Shown here: in pieces, positions 1 through 21,299 of the stretch
How the letters are laid out: every line of letters starts with the position of its first letter
Numbering within the stretch: the first letter of the stretch is position 1
NCBI GenBank assembly: GCA_024291935.2
Contig: CM044310.1
Coordinates: 116,446,213 to 116,510,212 of the forward strand
Reading direction: 5' to 3'
DNA length: 64,000 nucleotides
Origin: Okapia johnstoni
Lineage: Eukaryota; Chordata; Mammalia; Artiodactyla; Giraffidae
Notes under the pieces: model-generated
What the model was told of the DNA's origin: nothing
The model's input: only the letters and a program-made list of their open reading frames with translations
Database searches by the model: none
Position numbers and translations under genes: made by a program

Positions 1-691
1 GCGTGGCAGGCGGGGCCCTCTGCCTATTCCTCGCCGGGATCGGGCTGCTCATTGGCATTTTCCTGCTGCTGTGGTGTCTCTACCGCCGGGCGGCTCGACA
101 CCGGCCCTTCGCACACCACCGGCTCCCGAACGACGGAGATGAACCGGGTGAGCCACTCCTGCAACGTCCCGCTCCTTGAATTCTCGCACGTTTCCTTAAC
201 CTGGTTTCGCCTGGCACTTAAGGGCGCCCTACCTAAAAGTACAGGTCCCCATCCAAAGTCAGTAGAAGCCCTGACCCCCAGTTCTCTGGAAATTTCACAA
301 ACACCTGTGAAGTTGCGCCCCCAGCGCCTCCTGGAGTTGCCCCAGGCAGGGGAGCGGCAAAGTCCCTATGCCCCGCCAGCTCCAGTGGAAGTTTGGAGTC
401 CTCGCCCCCGTCTCCTCATCCGCCAGCGGCTCAGTAGAGGGGACAGGCCCCCAGTCAGCCCGTGGACGACCTCGCTCCTTTGTCCCCATAGTTACGCATT
501 TGGACGCCCCGAAGGAACCCTACGACCTCTACTTTTACGCGCCGGACGCCTGGGTCCCTTCACACATCGCTACCAAGCAGCCACCGCCCACCCCCCCGCT
601 GCCGCCCAAGCTGCCTCCGCCGCCCCGCGGGGGCCGCCCCCAGCGCCTGGAACCGCTCTCCCCTGCCACGCTCCCCAACAACTTCCTGTGA
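1..691 (+). CDS. GFY: GFY, Golgi-associated olfactory signaling regulator, 3' part (last two coding exons)
   Basis: Only the C-terminal part of the gene lies in the window. Exon 1..147 continues from the left edge; it is read in the frame starting at base 3 and ends at a GTGAGC donor. Exon 492..691 follows a CCCATAG acceptor, joins in phase 1 and stops at TGA 689-691. The first exon encodes a single membrane segment (about 22 residues rich in L, I, F, G, A) followed by a basic stop-transfer patch (YRRAARHR). The second exon gives a short cytosolic tail with an acidic/aromatic start and a proline-rich stretch, ending in NNFL. Known of the family: GFY is a Golgi membrane protein of olfactory sensory neurons needed for normal odour signalling. 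Its identity also rests on its position next to SLC17A7, as in human. The extracellular/luminal part is outside the window, so I cannot judge whether the gene is intact. Confidence 0.85.
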
Positions 692-837
692 GCCTCTCCA
701 GACCTGCGCCAGCCCCGGCCAGGAGGAAGCACCCAGGGGTCCTGTCCTCCGGGTCTGCTTTGCTACCTAGTGGTCCTCTAGGATAGAGGACATCCAGAAA
801 TGCTTTAGATATCAGCGGAGAACACAGTCTGAGACCG

Positions 838-843
838 AATAAA
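838..843 (+). terminator. GFY: GFY polyadenylation signal
   Basis: A canonical AATAAA lies about 147 bases after the GFY stop codon and is the only one before the convergent SLC17A7 gene. It implies a short GFY 3' UTR. Confidence 0.75.
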
Positions 844-1002
844 TCGCATGTTCCCACAGCTGGACAACTCCTCTGGCCTAAGTCCTGGGAGAGGAGGGTG
901 GCTGGGGTCAAGGAGACTGGGGGCCTGGGCTCCTCGGTCCGAGGGAGAAGGGAGTTGGAGATTCCTAAGGTCAGTGACGACTGGGTGTGTACACCAAAGC
1001 AT

Positions 1003-1008
1003 TTTATT
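1003..1008 (-). terminator. SLC17A7: SLC17A7 polyadenylation signal
   Basis: TTTATT on the + strand is AATAAA on the minus strand. It lies about 1.1 kb past the SLC17A7 stop codon, giving a 3' UTR of about 1.1 kb (roughly 990-2113). The window holds no other clear minus-strand signal between here and the stop. Confidence 0.75.
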
Positions 1009-2113
1009 GGGAGAGGGGCAGGGCAGGATTTACAATCACAGAGACAGAGACACAAAGACACAGCCCTGCCCCGGGGAAAAACACTCCTTTTCCCCAGCCC
1101 CATTCCCTTTCCTGGGATTCTGTGACTTCTCCTATACATATGTTCCCCCAAATTCTAAGCCGAAATAGGGGAGTCTGAGAGGGGAAGAATCCCAGATTTG
1201 GAGTCATTTAGCCCCTGAGGGACGCAATAAATGGCCACTGAGAAAATGAGGGCAGTTCAAAAACCACCCAGGAGAATAAAGTGCAAGGAACTGGGGGGAC
1301 GGGGAGCGTCTTGAAACCACCATGGGGAAGTTCAGTGGCGGTGGCTTCAAACGTTGAGTTGATGGACTTGAGCAGCTGCTCTTCTTAGACCTGAAAATCG
1401 TGTCAGAAAAAGTGCATGGGGGTGAAGAGAGGCATATTGTTAAAACTGCCATTTTGGTTGTTTCTCTAGGCAATGTGCTAAGCTGGGAGAAGGTTTTGGG
1501 GGAATTTGGTGCTTCAGCAGAGTCTGCTGGTGGGGGAGGGATGAAGAGGTTGGGGGGGAGGGTGCTTGAAACTGCCATGTCCCCTCAGAAACGCTGGTGA
1601 GAATCAATCCCTAGAATGGCAGGGATGGGTGACTAGTTGAACCAACTTGGAAAAAGCAGAATACAGTTGGGAGAGATTTGAAATTTCTAGAGGAAGACCT
1701 TGAATTTTTTTGAAAGGGGGGGGTTGAGTAATCTCAGGGGTTAGCCTGAGAGTCCCAGGGGTTCAAGGAAAGGGGGAGGTGCCCAAAACCACAAGAGAGA
1801 GGAAGAGTCTGAATTGTCCATTCAAATAAAGCCCTGAAAGGAGAGATTTGAAACCACTGAGGCAGAAAAAAGTGGAGAAGGGAAGGAAGCTTTAGGGGAA
1901 TTTGGGTATCCTTGAAACTGCCAGTCTGCAGCTTCACTACCCCTGAGAGGCAAATAGGATGGGAAGAGGATCTGACAGCACTGGGAACAAGGGAGAGTGC
2001 TTCTTAGGCCTGAGGCAGGACAAAGAGGACTGGGGTTCCTTGACACTGTCACTCAGGCCAGAGATGTGAGGAATGGAGGTCCTGGAAACTGCCATCCAGT
2101 GGGAGGCACGTGG

Positions 2114-12228
<10,115 letters not shown>

Positions 12229-13549
12229 GGTGGCCGCCCCTCCTGCCGGACCCCCCCGCCGATCCCCCCGCCCGCGGGCCCGGGCGGCCGCGTCGGGGTA
12301 CCCGGGGTCCGCCCCGGCCCGGCCGGCCCCGGCAGCTCCGCTCGGGGGGAAGGAGGCTGCGAGTGCGGGCTTTCTGGGGGGCTGTCACTGGACTCAGCGC
12401 CGGGGGCGGGGTGGGGCGGGACGAGGCCCCGCCCACCCCTGATATACCCCGCCCCTTGTATTCTAGTCCCGCCCACCTTCCGCGGCTGTTCATCCAGGTT
12501 CTTGCCTCGCCCAAGACCATGCCTCTGGCTTTTGAACTCACTTGTCTGGGTTGCATCGCTCTCAATTCAGTCCCTTCCCGGAGTTACTTCTCCCTCACCC
12601 ATTCCCCACCAGCTCCTTCTATCTCAGATTTTCTCTCCTCCAGAGTTCTTCCCTGAGATTTGCTCCCGCCACTTCAGTTTCCCCTAATTTCGTCTTCGCA
12701 TTTTCATCTTCCTCTAAATATCCTCCTGCGTTTTGTCCTCCTAGTCCTACCTCTCCAAATTTCTGTGCCCTCCAGTTCCTCATCCTGCCACATCCTCAGT
12801 TCCAACTTTCTCATTCAGAAGGTTCTTTTCTCATTCAGGGAATTCCTTCCTCCTCCATAGATTCCAACCCCCATTTCGATCCACCCATTGTCCCCTCTAG
12901 TTCTTCCCCATCCACCTGTTTCCATCTTTCCCCTTTTGGATTTCACGTTCCTCCAGTTCTGTTTCCCCTCTTGGCCCACCACCCCTTCCAGTTCATTTCC
13001 GATTTCCTTCCCTCTGGGTTCATCTCTCCAGAGTTATACTCCTCCTACACCCGTTGCTGGTCATTATTCCCTCCCTAGCCTCGGATCTATCCCCGCCCTT
13101 TTAGTTCTCTCCTCATCCTGAGTTCTGTCCCCACCCCTTGAGTGTGTCCCCTTGGATATTTCTTTACCCCTGAGTTCTGTCCTCTCCCCTGGGATCTATC
13201 CCTGCTTTGATTTTTGCCCACACCCTCTGGAACCAGGTACACATCCATGAGTACTTTCCCCCGCCCGTGAGTTCTGTCCCCTTCCTCTGGGATCTGTCTC
13301 CGTCCCCTGGGATCTGTCCCCGCCCTCTGAATTCTTATTGCACCCCTGAATTCCAGCCCTGCCCCTCTGGGGTTGAACCTCGACTGTCCTCGGCCATCTC
13401 CAGCCCGCAGGCAGGTCCTGCTCCACTCCTTTGGCCGCCAGCCCCTTTCCCCGACGCTGAGTCCACCTCCAGATCCAGCCCCCAGGAGGATGCTCCTTTT
13501 CCTATCGCCTCCCTGCGTCGGGCCAAAAATGCATTTGGGATTAAAATTT

Positions 13550-14145
13550 CATGATGTGGCACAGGTCCGCGAGGAGTGGGAAGGAGCATCCAGCGCGGCG
13601 GGCGGGCGCCAAGGACGGGGCGCAGCCTCTCGCCTCTAGCTTTGTCTCGCTGGGTCTTTGGGTGTCACAGTTTTGCCTGTGTTTCCGAAAACCTCGAATT
13701 CTTAGGGAGGAGAGGCTGGGGGCTGGGACTCCCGGGTTTGAGGGAGGAGGGAGCTGGGAGCTCGGACTCCGGAGTCTGGGGGTGAAGCCCCAGGAGCCGT
13801 CCGCACGCGCCACCCTGCGGCGGCAGAATCCCCGGTCTGGGTGTGGAGCCGGCGGCCGCGGCTCCGAGCCAGGTGTGAAGGTGGAGCAGATGGTGAAGAG
13901 GAGGGAGTGGGAGGGGAGCCCCGTCGCTGCCAGATCCCGAGCCTTCGCCGGAACCATCACCATGGAGACCGAGGAAGGCAGAGAGGACCCAGCCCCACAT
14001 TTTCGGGACCCGGGAATGAGTTCTTCAGCCTCCCACGGAGAGTTCCTGTGCAAACTACAAGTCCCAGCGGCCGCTGGACTTCAACGTTTGCTTCTGCATG
14101 ACCGCACACTCAGAGGGCTGCTGGGAGTTGTAGTTCTCTGAGACA
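13550..14145. promoter_or_regulatory. CpG-rich patch with paired ZNF143/THAP11-like motifs, possible orphan promoter
   Basis: The patch is GC-rich with repeated CpG, unlike the pyrimidine-rich spacer to its left. It contains ACTACAAGTCCCAGCGG at 14054-14070 (+) and ACTACAACTCCCAGCAGCCC at 14115-14134 (-), close to the ZNF143/THAP11 consensus. A + strand ATG at 13962 lies in a near-ideal Kozak context (ATCACCATGG) and opens 59 codons to TGA at 14139-14141. I do not recognise the peptide and do not call it a gene. The patch could be the start of an unannotated transcript running right, or an enhancer for SLC17A7. Confidence 0.35.
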
Positions 14146-14410
14146 ATGACCGAAGTTGCGTTGCGCCCTCTGTTGGACACAGAGCCCAAATTCACTCCTT
14201 CCGAGGACCAAGGGACCCTATTCAACATCATCCCCAAAACTTTCCACTTTCTCACCACCCAGTTCATTCATTTCCAGCCACACTGGCCACCTGGTTGTTC
14301 TTTCAGCATCTACCACTGAGGCTCCTGCATTTATCTCTCCTCCTAGGATTCACTATGGAAGAAGAGGATGTTTGCAATCATTCATTAACTGACAAATAGT
14401 TCCTACTAAC

Positions 14411-14650
14411 GCTGAAGCTGAAGCTCCAATATTTTAGCCACTGGTTGTGACCATCCGACTCATTGGAAAAGACCCTGATGCTGGGAAAGACTGAGGCAAA
14501 ATGAGAAGGGGGCAGCAGAGGAAGAGATGGTTAGATAGCATCACCGACTCAATGAATATGAATGTCAGCAAACTCCGGGACAGGGTGGAGGAGAGAGGAG
14601 CCTGGCAGCCCATGGGGTCAAAACCAGTTGGACAGACTTAGCGAGTGAAC
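14411..14650 (+). repeat. BovB (RTE) LINE 3' fragment
   Basis: Matches the known 3' end of BovB: the stretch with GACTCATTGGAAAAGACCCT and GATGCTGGGAAAGA, through a block about starting an exercise of ACTCCGGGA, to the terminal TTGGACAGACTTAGCGA-like end. It is heavily mutated, hence an old copy, in + orientation and truncated at its 5' side. Confidence 0.75.
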
Positions 14651-15285
14651 AATTGGGGGTCAGGCATTGTCACACTATAGGGTACATCGCACTAATGAGT
14701 ATTGGGGACCACCAGAGGAGGAAGCCAGGGAAGATCAGAGAAAACCTGAAGAATGCAAGGCTTTCCAGGGAAAGCTCACTAAAAAGGAAAATTGGGAGGG
14801 TGGGGGTGAGGTGTGGGTGGAAAGTCAGATGAGGCCTGTGAGGGCAAACAACGCGATGTACTGGAGTAGACCTGGGTAGGTGTACTGGAGAAAAGGATCC
14901 TATGAAGGGGAACTACAGAAAGGAGCAAAAAACCAGTGTGGTTCACCGTGATTAGCCTGAGTGACTGGAAGAGACAAAATGGAGTGTGAAGGGGACCAGA
15001 CAGCATAGAGCCTTGAGTGCTCGGCAGAGGGGCTTGGACCTTCTCCCAGGGGTGCTGGAGAGCCAAGGAGGGGCCAGGAACAGGAGTCGGGAAAGGTCAG
15101 CTCTGAGACCTTGTTGGGGACAAACAAGGGGTGAGGCTAGAGGTCAGGAGGCCAGGGAGAATATCCAGGGAAGAGGACGAGGCCTGAGCTGGGGCAGTGA
15201 CCTCTACAGGACTCCAGTCCAATGTCCATCGTCCCTCCCATTCCCCAGGTACTCCTAGCCAGACACAAGACAAAGGCAAACATCT

Positions 15286-15291
15286 TTTATT
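15286..15291 (-). terminator. PIH1D1: PIH1D1 polyadenylation signal
   Basis: TTTATT on + (AATAAA on minus) lies 61 bases beyond the PIH1D1 stop codon. It predicts a very short 3' UTR. Confidence 0.8.
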
Positions 15292-15351
15292 TCAGTTTTA
15301 GGGAAGCCACCAGCCTCTCCCCTCAACATAGAAACACAGGAAGACATCCGG

Positions 15352-18300
15352 TCAAGAAGGCACTGACAGAAGGGGCATCGCCACCATCAATTGCTGGGGA
15401 GATAGAGAAAGCATAGAGAGGATTCAGAGCCCAGGGGTCCAGCCCCCTGCCCCCTCCTCCCTCAGATCCAGAAGTCTAGGCCTCCCAGGGTTCCTGGCTT
15501 CCCCAAACCCCCAGCCCCCCAGGTACCTTTCTCTTCTGATGGAAAGCTGCCTTGCTCTCATCACAGTTTATCCGCAGGGGGATGTAGGTATCCAGATGGT
15601 ACAGCTGCTGGGGGTCCCTCATCACCAGGCGATTCTCCCCAACTTCCAGCGAAAGCCCCAGAGCACCATCCTGGAGGTGCAGGAGAATCAGCCCACCCTT
15701 CCATTCCCAGCAGCAGGATGATCAGAACACAGACCAGAGAGAGAAGCCTCATGTGTTGGTATACCTTATTCAAAGAGTCTAATCTCCCAGAAAAAAGGTG
15801 AAACTCAAAGTGTTAGTCACTCAGCCATGCCCCACTCTTCGAGACACCATGGACTATAGCCCACCAGGCTCCTCAGTCCACGGAATTTTCCAGGCAAGAA
15901 TACTGGAGTGGCTTGCTATTTCCTTCTCCAGATCTTCCCAACCCTGGGATTGAACCTGGGTCTCCCGCATTGCAGGCAAGCTCTTTACCATCTGAGCCAC
16001 CAGGGATGCCCCAGAAAAAGGTGGGACACAGTAATACAGGTCTGAGCACTGTAAGGACAGCACTGGAAGTGGGCCTAAGGCCTCCAGGGAACAGAGGAAG
16101 CAGCTGGGCTCACAGGGCAGCACCAGCCAGGCTCACATTGGTCTAGCAACATTCGTTGGAATCTCTTTCATCACTCCCTCTCCAAGACTCCAGACCTCAC
16201 TGGGATGCACTCACCAGTTTGGGGAGGTCGATTTCGGCCAAGAGGAGGTCTGGGGCCTCCAGCCAAAGGCTCAGGTGAGGCTTCTCAGGGCTGCGGAGGA
16301 ACAAGACCCAGAACTCAGGAGAGCAGCCAGGGCTTGGCCAGGACTATGGCCTCTCTTTCTCCCTCCCAGCCCTGGGGCCTCAGGACACCCTCCCAGGGGA
16401 AATTCCGCTTCTCCTCCCTCTGTGTTCCCAGAGCCCCAGGACACCGTCCCGAAGTATGGAGGGAGACATTACAAAGAATGTCGGGGAGAAAGACAGGAGA
16501 TAGGGGCCCCGTTGAATGCCCACCCTGCCTCAGGTCTCGGGGAGCTGGGCGTGTACAGGTTCCCCAGCTCCTGGATCCGAGGACGCTGCTGGGAGCGGAT
16601 ATTTTGCTGGGAGATGGAGCCCAGGAAAGGTCTGTTCTTCAATATGCGCCACTCTGAGGGGAAGGAGCACACGGTCAGAGGTCACATGGGTCCAGGTTTC
16701 TTCTGTTCTTTCTCCGCAGGGGAAGAGGGTCTGGTGCTGGGATCACATCAAGGGAGAGGCTCCGCCCTCTGCCTAGGAGGCCAGGGGTCTGACCACACCC
16801 CCACGCTAGACTTGAGAAAGCCTGCCTGTGTTAGCCACGCCCCTCCCGGGCTCTCCAGACCCCGCGCCTTATCTGGAATCCTGGGCCTCTTTCCCTCTCC
16901 TCCCAGAGCCCTCTTCCTGCCTAGAGAGCGTGTGCTCAGTCTCTCCAGTCATGCCCAACTCTCTGCGACCCCGTGGGCTGTAATGTGCCAGGCTCCTCTG
17001 TCCATGGAATTTTCCAGGTAAGAATACTGGAGTGGGTTGCCATGCCCTCCTCCAGGGGATCTCCCTGAGCCCGGGATCGAACCTGTGTCTCCTGCATCTC
17101 CTGCAGTGTAGGTGGATTCTTCACCGCTGAGCCACGGGGGAAGCCCCCTACAGCCCAGAGGCTAGTATAATCCCTGCCCACACTAGTCCCACTTCTCGCA
17201 GGAGCTGCCCCCCAAACTCCACCGGGTTCGGCTCCTGCCGGTGGCCCTGGCCCCACCCCCTCACCTGGATTCAACTGCAGGCCATATTTGTCCTCAAGGC
17301 CCTCCCTGGCAATGGTGATCACAAGCTCTCGCAAGAAATCGCTGTTCTAGGGGTGAAAGACAGAAGAGATGTGGGAGGGGTGAAGGGTTGGAGGGAGAGG
17401 CCCCGGCCCAGGCCTCCCCCACAACCCCGCCCCCAACCTGCATCCTCCGGAAGAAGTCGCTGTTGACAGCTACATCGTAGGCGGTACAACCCTGGCCTTC
17501 TGCGGGGAGAGAAAGGGGGTGAGACCCCCAGCCCTCGGTGGGAACCCCATGGCCCAGACACAGTCAAGGAAAACACAATTCAGGACAGCAGCCACAGACC
17601 GAGAGAGCCCCAGAGACGACTCAGAAGTCAAAGACACCGCACTTGCCAGTCTGGGCTCATACCCACCGCCTCCTCTCCAGTCTCTTGCCCTCTGGCCCTT
17701 TCCCACCAAGTCCCAGAGCTCACCCTGACCCTCCCCAGTTCACAGCCCTCCCAGGGCTCCCCAGTGCCACTGGGGGAAGGCTGAGTTCTTCAGCGTAGTC
17801 GGCCTCCTTCCAGCTGCAGAGAATTTCACTTCTCTGGCGACCTCATCCCTGTAAATTTCCTCCCATCACTACTGATCACTGACCAATTGAATCATTTTCT
17901 CTGGCCTCTGGACCCCTCTCTCCTCTCTGCCTAGAACTTTCTTCTCTATCTTGGCCTGATATGAACTGCTAATTCCTTCCAATCTTATAGCCAATGTGTT
18001 CTCCTCCAGGAAGCCTTCCCTGATCCTTTAGTGGGAGTGAAGAACCCCCTCCAACCCAGCACAGAATCACACCATATTGAAATCACATCTGCTTCCTCTG
18101 CCCTCATCCAAGACTGCGAGTTTTTCAAGGGCAGGTTTTGATACGTGCCTACTCCCCAAGGCACTGGCCAAGGTATCATCCCAAGAGGCTTCAGGGGACA
18201 TATGTGAATTGAAAAAACAAGGATATAGAGACAGAAACTCAACAGAGAAGAGACAAGACAAAGCAGAGACATAGAGACGGAGGAGAAGGGTGCAGGAGAA

Positions 18301-20269
18301 AACAGGGGTGAGTGAGAGCTGGCCAAGGACTACAGTCAGATCAGCTAATGAGCACCTGCCCAGCCCCACTCTCTCCTGGGGTGAGGCACGGAGAAGTGCC
18401 AGCCTGGCCAGGTGAGTAGAACCAGGACTGCCCAGTGAGGTTGTGGATACCCAGGAGGTTAGAGATATGCCTTGGGGAAAAGGATCAGATAGGAGGTTGG
18501 CGGTGCGGGGGAACAAGTTCCTAGGTTCTGAGGGAGGGTGGTCCTGGGCTCTGGAATCTTTGGTCCTAGGGAAGAAAGGACCATGGGGGTAGGGGTGGGG
18601 GGTAGGTTCCTGAGGCTTCTCAAGGCACTGACTTGCATCCAGTTCCGCATGTGGCTCTCCCAGACTCATGGGGATGCGAAACCCAGCCTGGTCTTCCTCC
18701 AGCATTTGAAGCAGCTCCTCCTCAGTCAAGTCAGCCGGCGGAGGGATGGAAGGAGAGTGACAGATGTTGATGAAAACCTTCCCTTCAGCTGAGTTGGTCT
18801 TGATGCAGAAACCTGGTGGGAATGGGTTTATCCTTGACCATCTCTCTCTGCGTGGGTCTCAGTGTCCATCCTTCTTTTGATCTGTTCCCCCTCCTTGAGT
18901 ATTAGTCTTCCACTTTCTGGGTCTCTTCCTTGGGATTTCTGATTCTCTTTGAATCTCTGGCCCCCGAGTCACCCATTCCCTCTATCTCTTTTTAAAATTT
19001 TTATTGGAGTATAGTTGTGTTACTTTCTGCTACACAGCAAAGCAAGTCAGTTCTACATATATATATATTCACTCTTTTTTAGATTCTTTTCCCATACAGG
19101 TCATTACAGAGTACAGAGTAGAGTTCCCTGTGTTACACAGTAGGTCCCTGTTAGGTTGGGGTTTTTTTGTTTTTTTGTTTTACTTTTTGGCCACTCTTTG
19201 GGGCATGTGGGGTCTCGGTTCCCTAACCAGGGACTGAACCTGAGCCCTCTGCAGTGGAAGCTTGGAATCTTAACCACTGGACCGCCAGGGAAGCCCCTAG
19301 TTATGTATTTTACATATGTGTGTGTTAGTCACTCAGTCATGTCTGCCTCTTTGGACTGCAGCCCACTAGGCTCCTCCATCCATGAAACTCTCCAGGCAAG
19401 AGTACTGGAGTGGGTTGCCATTCCCTTCTCCAGGGGATCTTCCCAACCCAGGGATCAAATTCAGGTCTCCAGGATTGCAGGCGGATTCTTTACCAGCCGA
19501 GCCACCATATAGTTATATATATGTCCATCTCAATCTCCTAATTTACCCCTCCCCCCTCTTTGGATCTCGTAACCTCCCTGCTTTCTCTGGGTCTCTGTTC
19601 ACTCTCACCACCCAAGGCCTCTACACCCCGCTACTGTGTCTCTTTCCTCCCTCCTCTCCCTATGTTCCCTGCCCCCAGTCTGTGTCCACCTCTCTCTGGA
19701 GCTCTATCCCTCTCTCCTTGGGTTTCCGTCTTTCTCACCAGGTTGAGGCTGTATCTGTGTGGATTCTGGTCTGCTTGTCTGGGCTTGCTGAAGCTCCTTG
19801 GAGGCCTGTGTGAAGGAAAACAATTTCCAGGCTTGGCATTTGTGTTCTCAGAACCCCCTTGTTTGTTCCTCAAGTGTTCAGTGAGCAGTGTTTACCTATA
19901 TGAGCTAAGCAGGGCGTAAGACATACTATGTCCCCTTCCTACTTTGAAGAACCTTAAGAACAACCCCAATCCTACTCCCATTTCATCCGAAGAGTAGCAA
20001 ATTTAAACAACTACAACTCCCATAGGCCCGGTTGCCTCCCCAGTGCATGCTGGGAACTGTCGTCCCATTTCTGAGCGCGCGCACACACGTTCACAGACAC
20101 ACCCCACCAAAAAAATCATCATCATCATCATCATCATCCCCCGAGTCCCCTGGGACCCAGGATTCCATTCAGTCTGTACCTGCAGCAACAGCTCCTCGAA
20201 ACGCGACGTCTCAGCGCCCATCGTCTCCGCATCGTTCAGCTCCGGCACCAGCAGCTTCGAGTCGTCCAT
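15352..20269 (-). CDS. PIH1D1: PIH1D1, PIH1 domain-containing 1 (R2TP co-chaperone subunit), complete
   Basis: Nine coding exons on the minus strand, in transcript order: 20269-20180, 19805-19739, 18812-18633, 17499-17438, 17346-17265, 16653-16524, 16290-16215, 15670-15527, 15393-15352. The sum is 873 nt, 290 aa plus stop, the human length, with every junction in phase. The protein starts MDDSKLLVPELNDAE. Exons 3-5 carry the N-terminal PIH domain (GFCIKTNS, VFINICHSPS, TEEELLQMLEEDQAGFRIPM), known to bind acidic phospho-motifs of clients such as TELO2. Exons 7-9 carry the CS-like C-terminal domain that contacts RPAP3 (EKPHLSLWLEAPDLLLAEI, QLMVAMPLLSVPS end). Known role: part of R2TP with RUVBL1/2 and RPAP3, which assembles box C/D snoRNPs, PIKKs and RNA polymerase II. 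SINE and L1 insertions lie only in introns. It is transcribed divergently from ALDH16A1. Confidence 0.96.
15797..16013 (-). repeat. Bov-tA SINE
   Basis: GTTAGTCACTCAGCCATGCC through GAGCCACCAGGGATGCCCC, reverse orientation, PIH1D1 intron 7. Confidence 0.85.
16930..17146 (-). repeat. Bov-tA SINE
   Basis: GTGCTCAGTCTCTCCAGTCA through CTGAGCCACGGGGGAAGCCC, reverse orientation, PIH1D1 intron 5. Confidence 0.85.
18990..19150 (-). repeat. L1 3' end fragment
   Basis: TTTATTGGAGTATAGTTG, AAGTCAGTTCTACATAT and GTTCCCTGTGTTACACAGTA are the reverse complement of the artiodactyl L1 3' end. Confidence 0.75.
19160..19298 (-). repeat. CHR-type SINE
   Basis: GGCATGTGGGGTCTCGGTTC through GACCGCCAGGGAAGCCCC, reverse orientation. 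Confidence 0.8.
19318..19510 (-). repeat. Bov-tA SINE
   Basis: TGTTAGTCACTCAGTCATGT through CAGCCGAGCCACCAT, reverse orientation, PIH1D1 intron 2. Confidence 0.85.
20110..20138. repeat. (ATC)n microsatellite in PIH1D1 intron 1
   Basis: An A-run is followed by about seven uninterrupted ATC units, 40 bases inside intron 1 from exon 1. Likely length-polymorphic. Confidence 0.85.
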
Positions 20270-20697
20270 GGCCCTGCAACAGACCTAGGCGTCCTCAGCA
20301 ACCCCGACGTGGGGAACCTTCAGCGGGAACCGAACTCAGAGGCCTGCTTCCCGGCCCTCAACCGACTCCCGACACCCACAATTCTGTACGAAAATCTGCG
20401 AACCTGGCCTGAGACTATAATTTCACTCAGACCAGATACTGCGTCAAACCTCTCGGGAGCCAGTATCTCTAGAGTAAGTGCCAAACATGTAAATAACAGC
20501 CACTATTCCGGTCTCTGAGTAACCAGGACCTCGGCTAGGCCACACTTCCTACTACCGCAAAGCTCATTCACCAATCCTGCAACCGCGTTCCCAATCACAG
20601 ACCAATCCAGTCTAAGTCTGAAGCCACGACACTATCTCAACCAATCAAAACTAACTCTTGGTAGGCACTAAACGCCACACTTCCTGTGTGGTTTAAA

Positions 20698-20822
20698 GCC
20701 ACACTTCCGCCCCCTCCCTCCAGCCACACTTCCGCCCCTTCCCGCCAGCCACACTTCCTCCCCTTCCCGCCAGCCACACTTCCTCCCCTTCCCGCCAGTC
20801 ACACTTCCGCCTCTTCCCGCCA
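20698..20822. repeat. 25-bp tandem repeat, five copies, each with an ETS-like site
   Basis: Five back-to-back units of exactly 25 bp begin at 20698, 20723, 20748, 20773 and 20798. Each starts G(C/T)CACACTTCC and continues into a pyrimidine-rich half ending in CCA. On the minus strand the core reads GGAAGTGTG, preceded by GCC or GAG bases. Copies 1, 2 and 5 read CGGAAGTG, close to the GABPA/ELK consensus. A degenerate partial unit (GCCACACTTCCTGTGTGG) precedes the array. Confidence 0.9.
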
Positions 20823-20880
20823 GCCACTGCTGGCCAGATTACTGGGCAAAGCTAGCACACTTTTAAAGCCTTAACCTCAG

Positions 20881-21088
20881 TGAAGTGAAAGTCGCTCAGT
20901 CGTGTCCGACTCTTTATGATCCCATGGACTGTAACCCGCCGGGCTTCTCTGTCTATGGAATTCTCCAGGCAAGAATACTGGAGTGGGTTGCCATTCGCTT
21001 CTCCAGGGGCTCTTCCTGACCCAGGGATCGAACCTGTGTCTCCTGCATTGCAGGTGGATTCTTTACCGTCTGAGCCACCAGGGAAGCC
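20881..21088 (-). repeat. Young Bov-tA SINE with exact target-site duplication
   Basis: Flanked by CCTTAACCTCAG at 20869-20880 and 21089-21100. The body is close to consensus (GTCGCTCAGTCGTGTCCGAC), so the insertion is recent. Confidence 0.93.
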
Positions 21089-21299
21089 CCTTAACCTCAG
21101 TGTCCATCCTAAAAGACTCCTGTCTGATCTCAATCACCTCGTCCTCAAGAGGTAGATTCGATTCTTAAGTAAGGTGTTTCGGACTAAAAGTCACACTTTC
21201 GATCTCCAATATGAACAGGGTGGTGGAAAGACACCAATTCGGCCACTCCTCTAAATCTGAAGGCCTCGTAACTATTTGAAGGCACCCATATTTTCGTTC

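Larger units (their letters stand above)
12451..15285. other. Intergenic spacer between SLC17A7 and PIH1D1
   Basis: 12.5-13.3 kb is pyrimidine-rich with a loose repeated motif resembling TGAGTTCTGTCCCC, a degenerate low-complexity tract. 13.55-14.15 kb is a second GC/CpG-rich patch with two inverted ZNF143/THAP11-like motifs and a short open frame. 14.41-14.65 kb is a BovB fragment. 14.66-15.28 kb holds nothing I recognise before the PIH1D1 3' UTR. No known gene is recognisable here. Confidence 0.5.
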
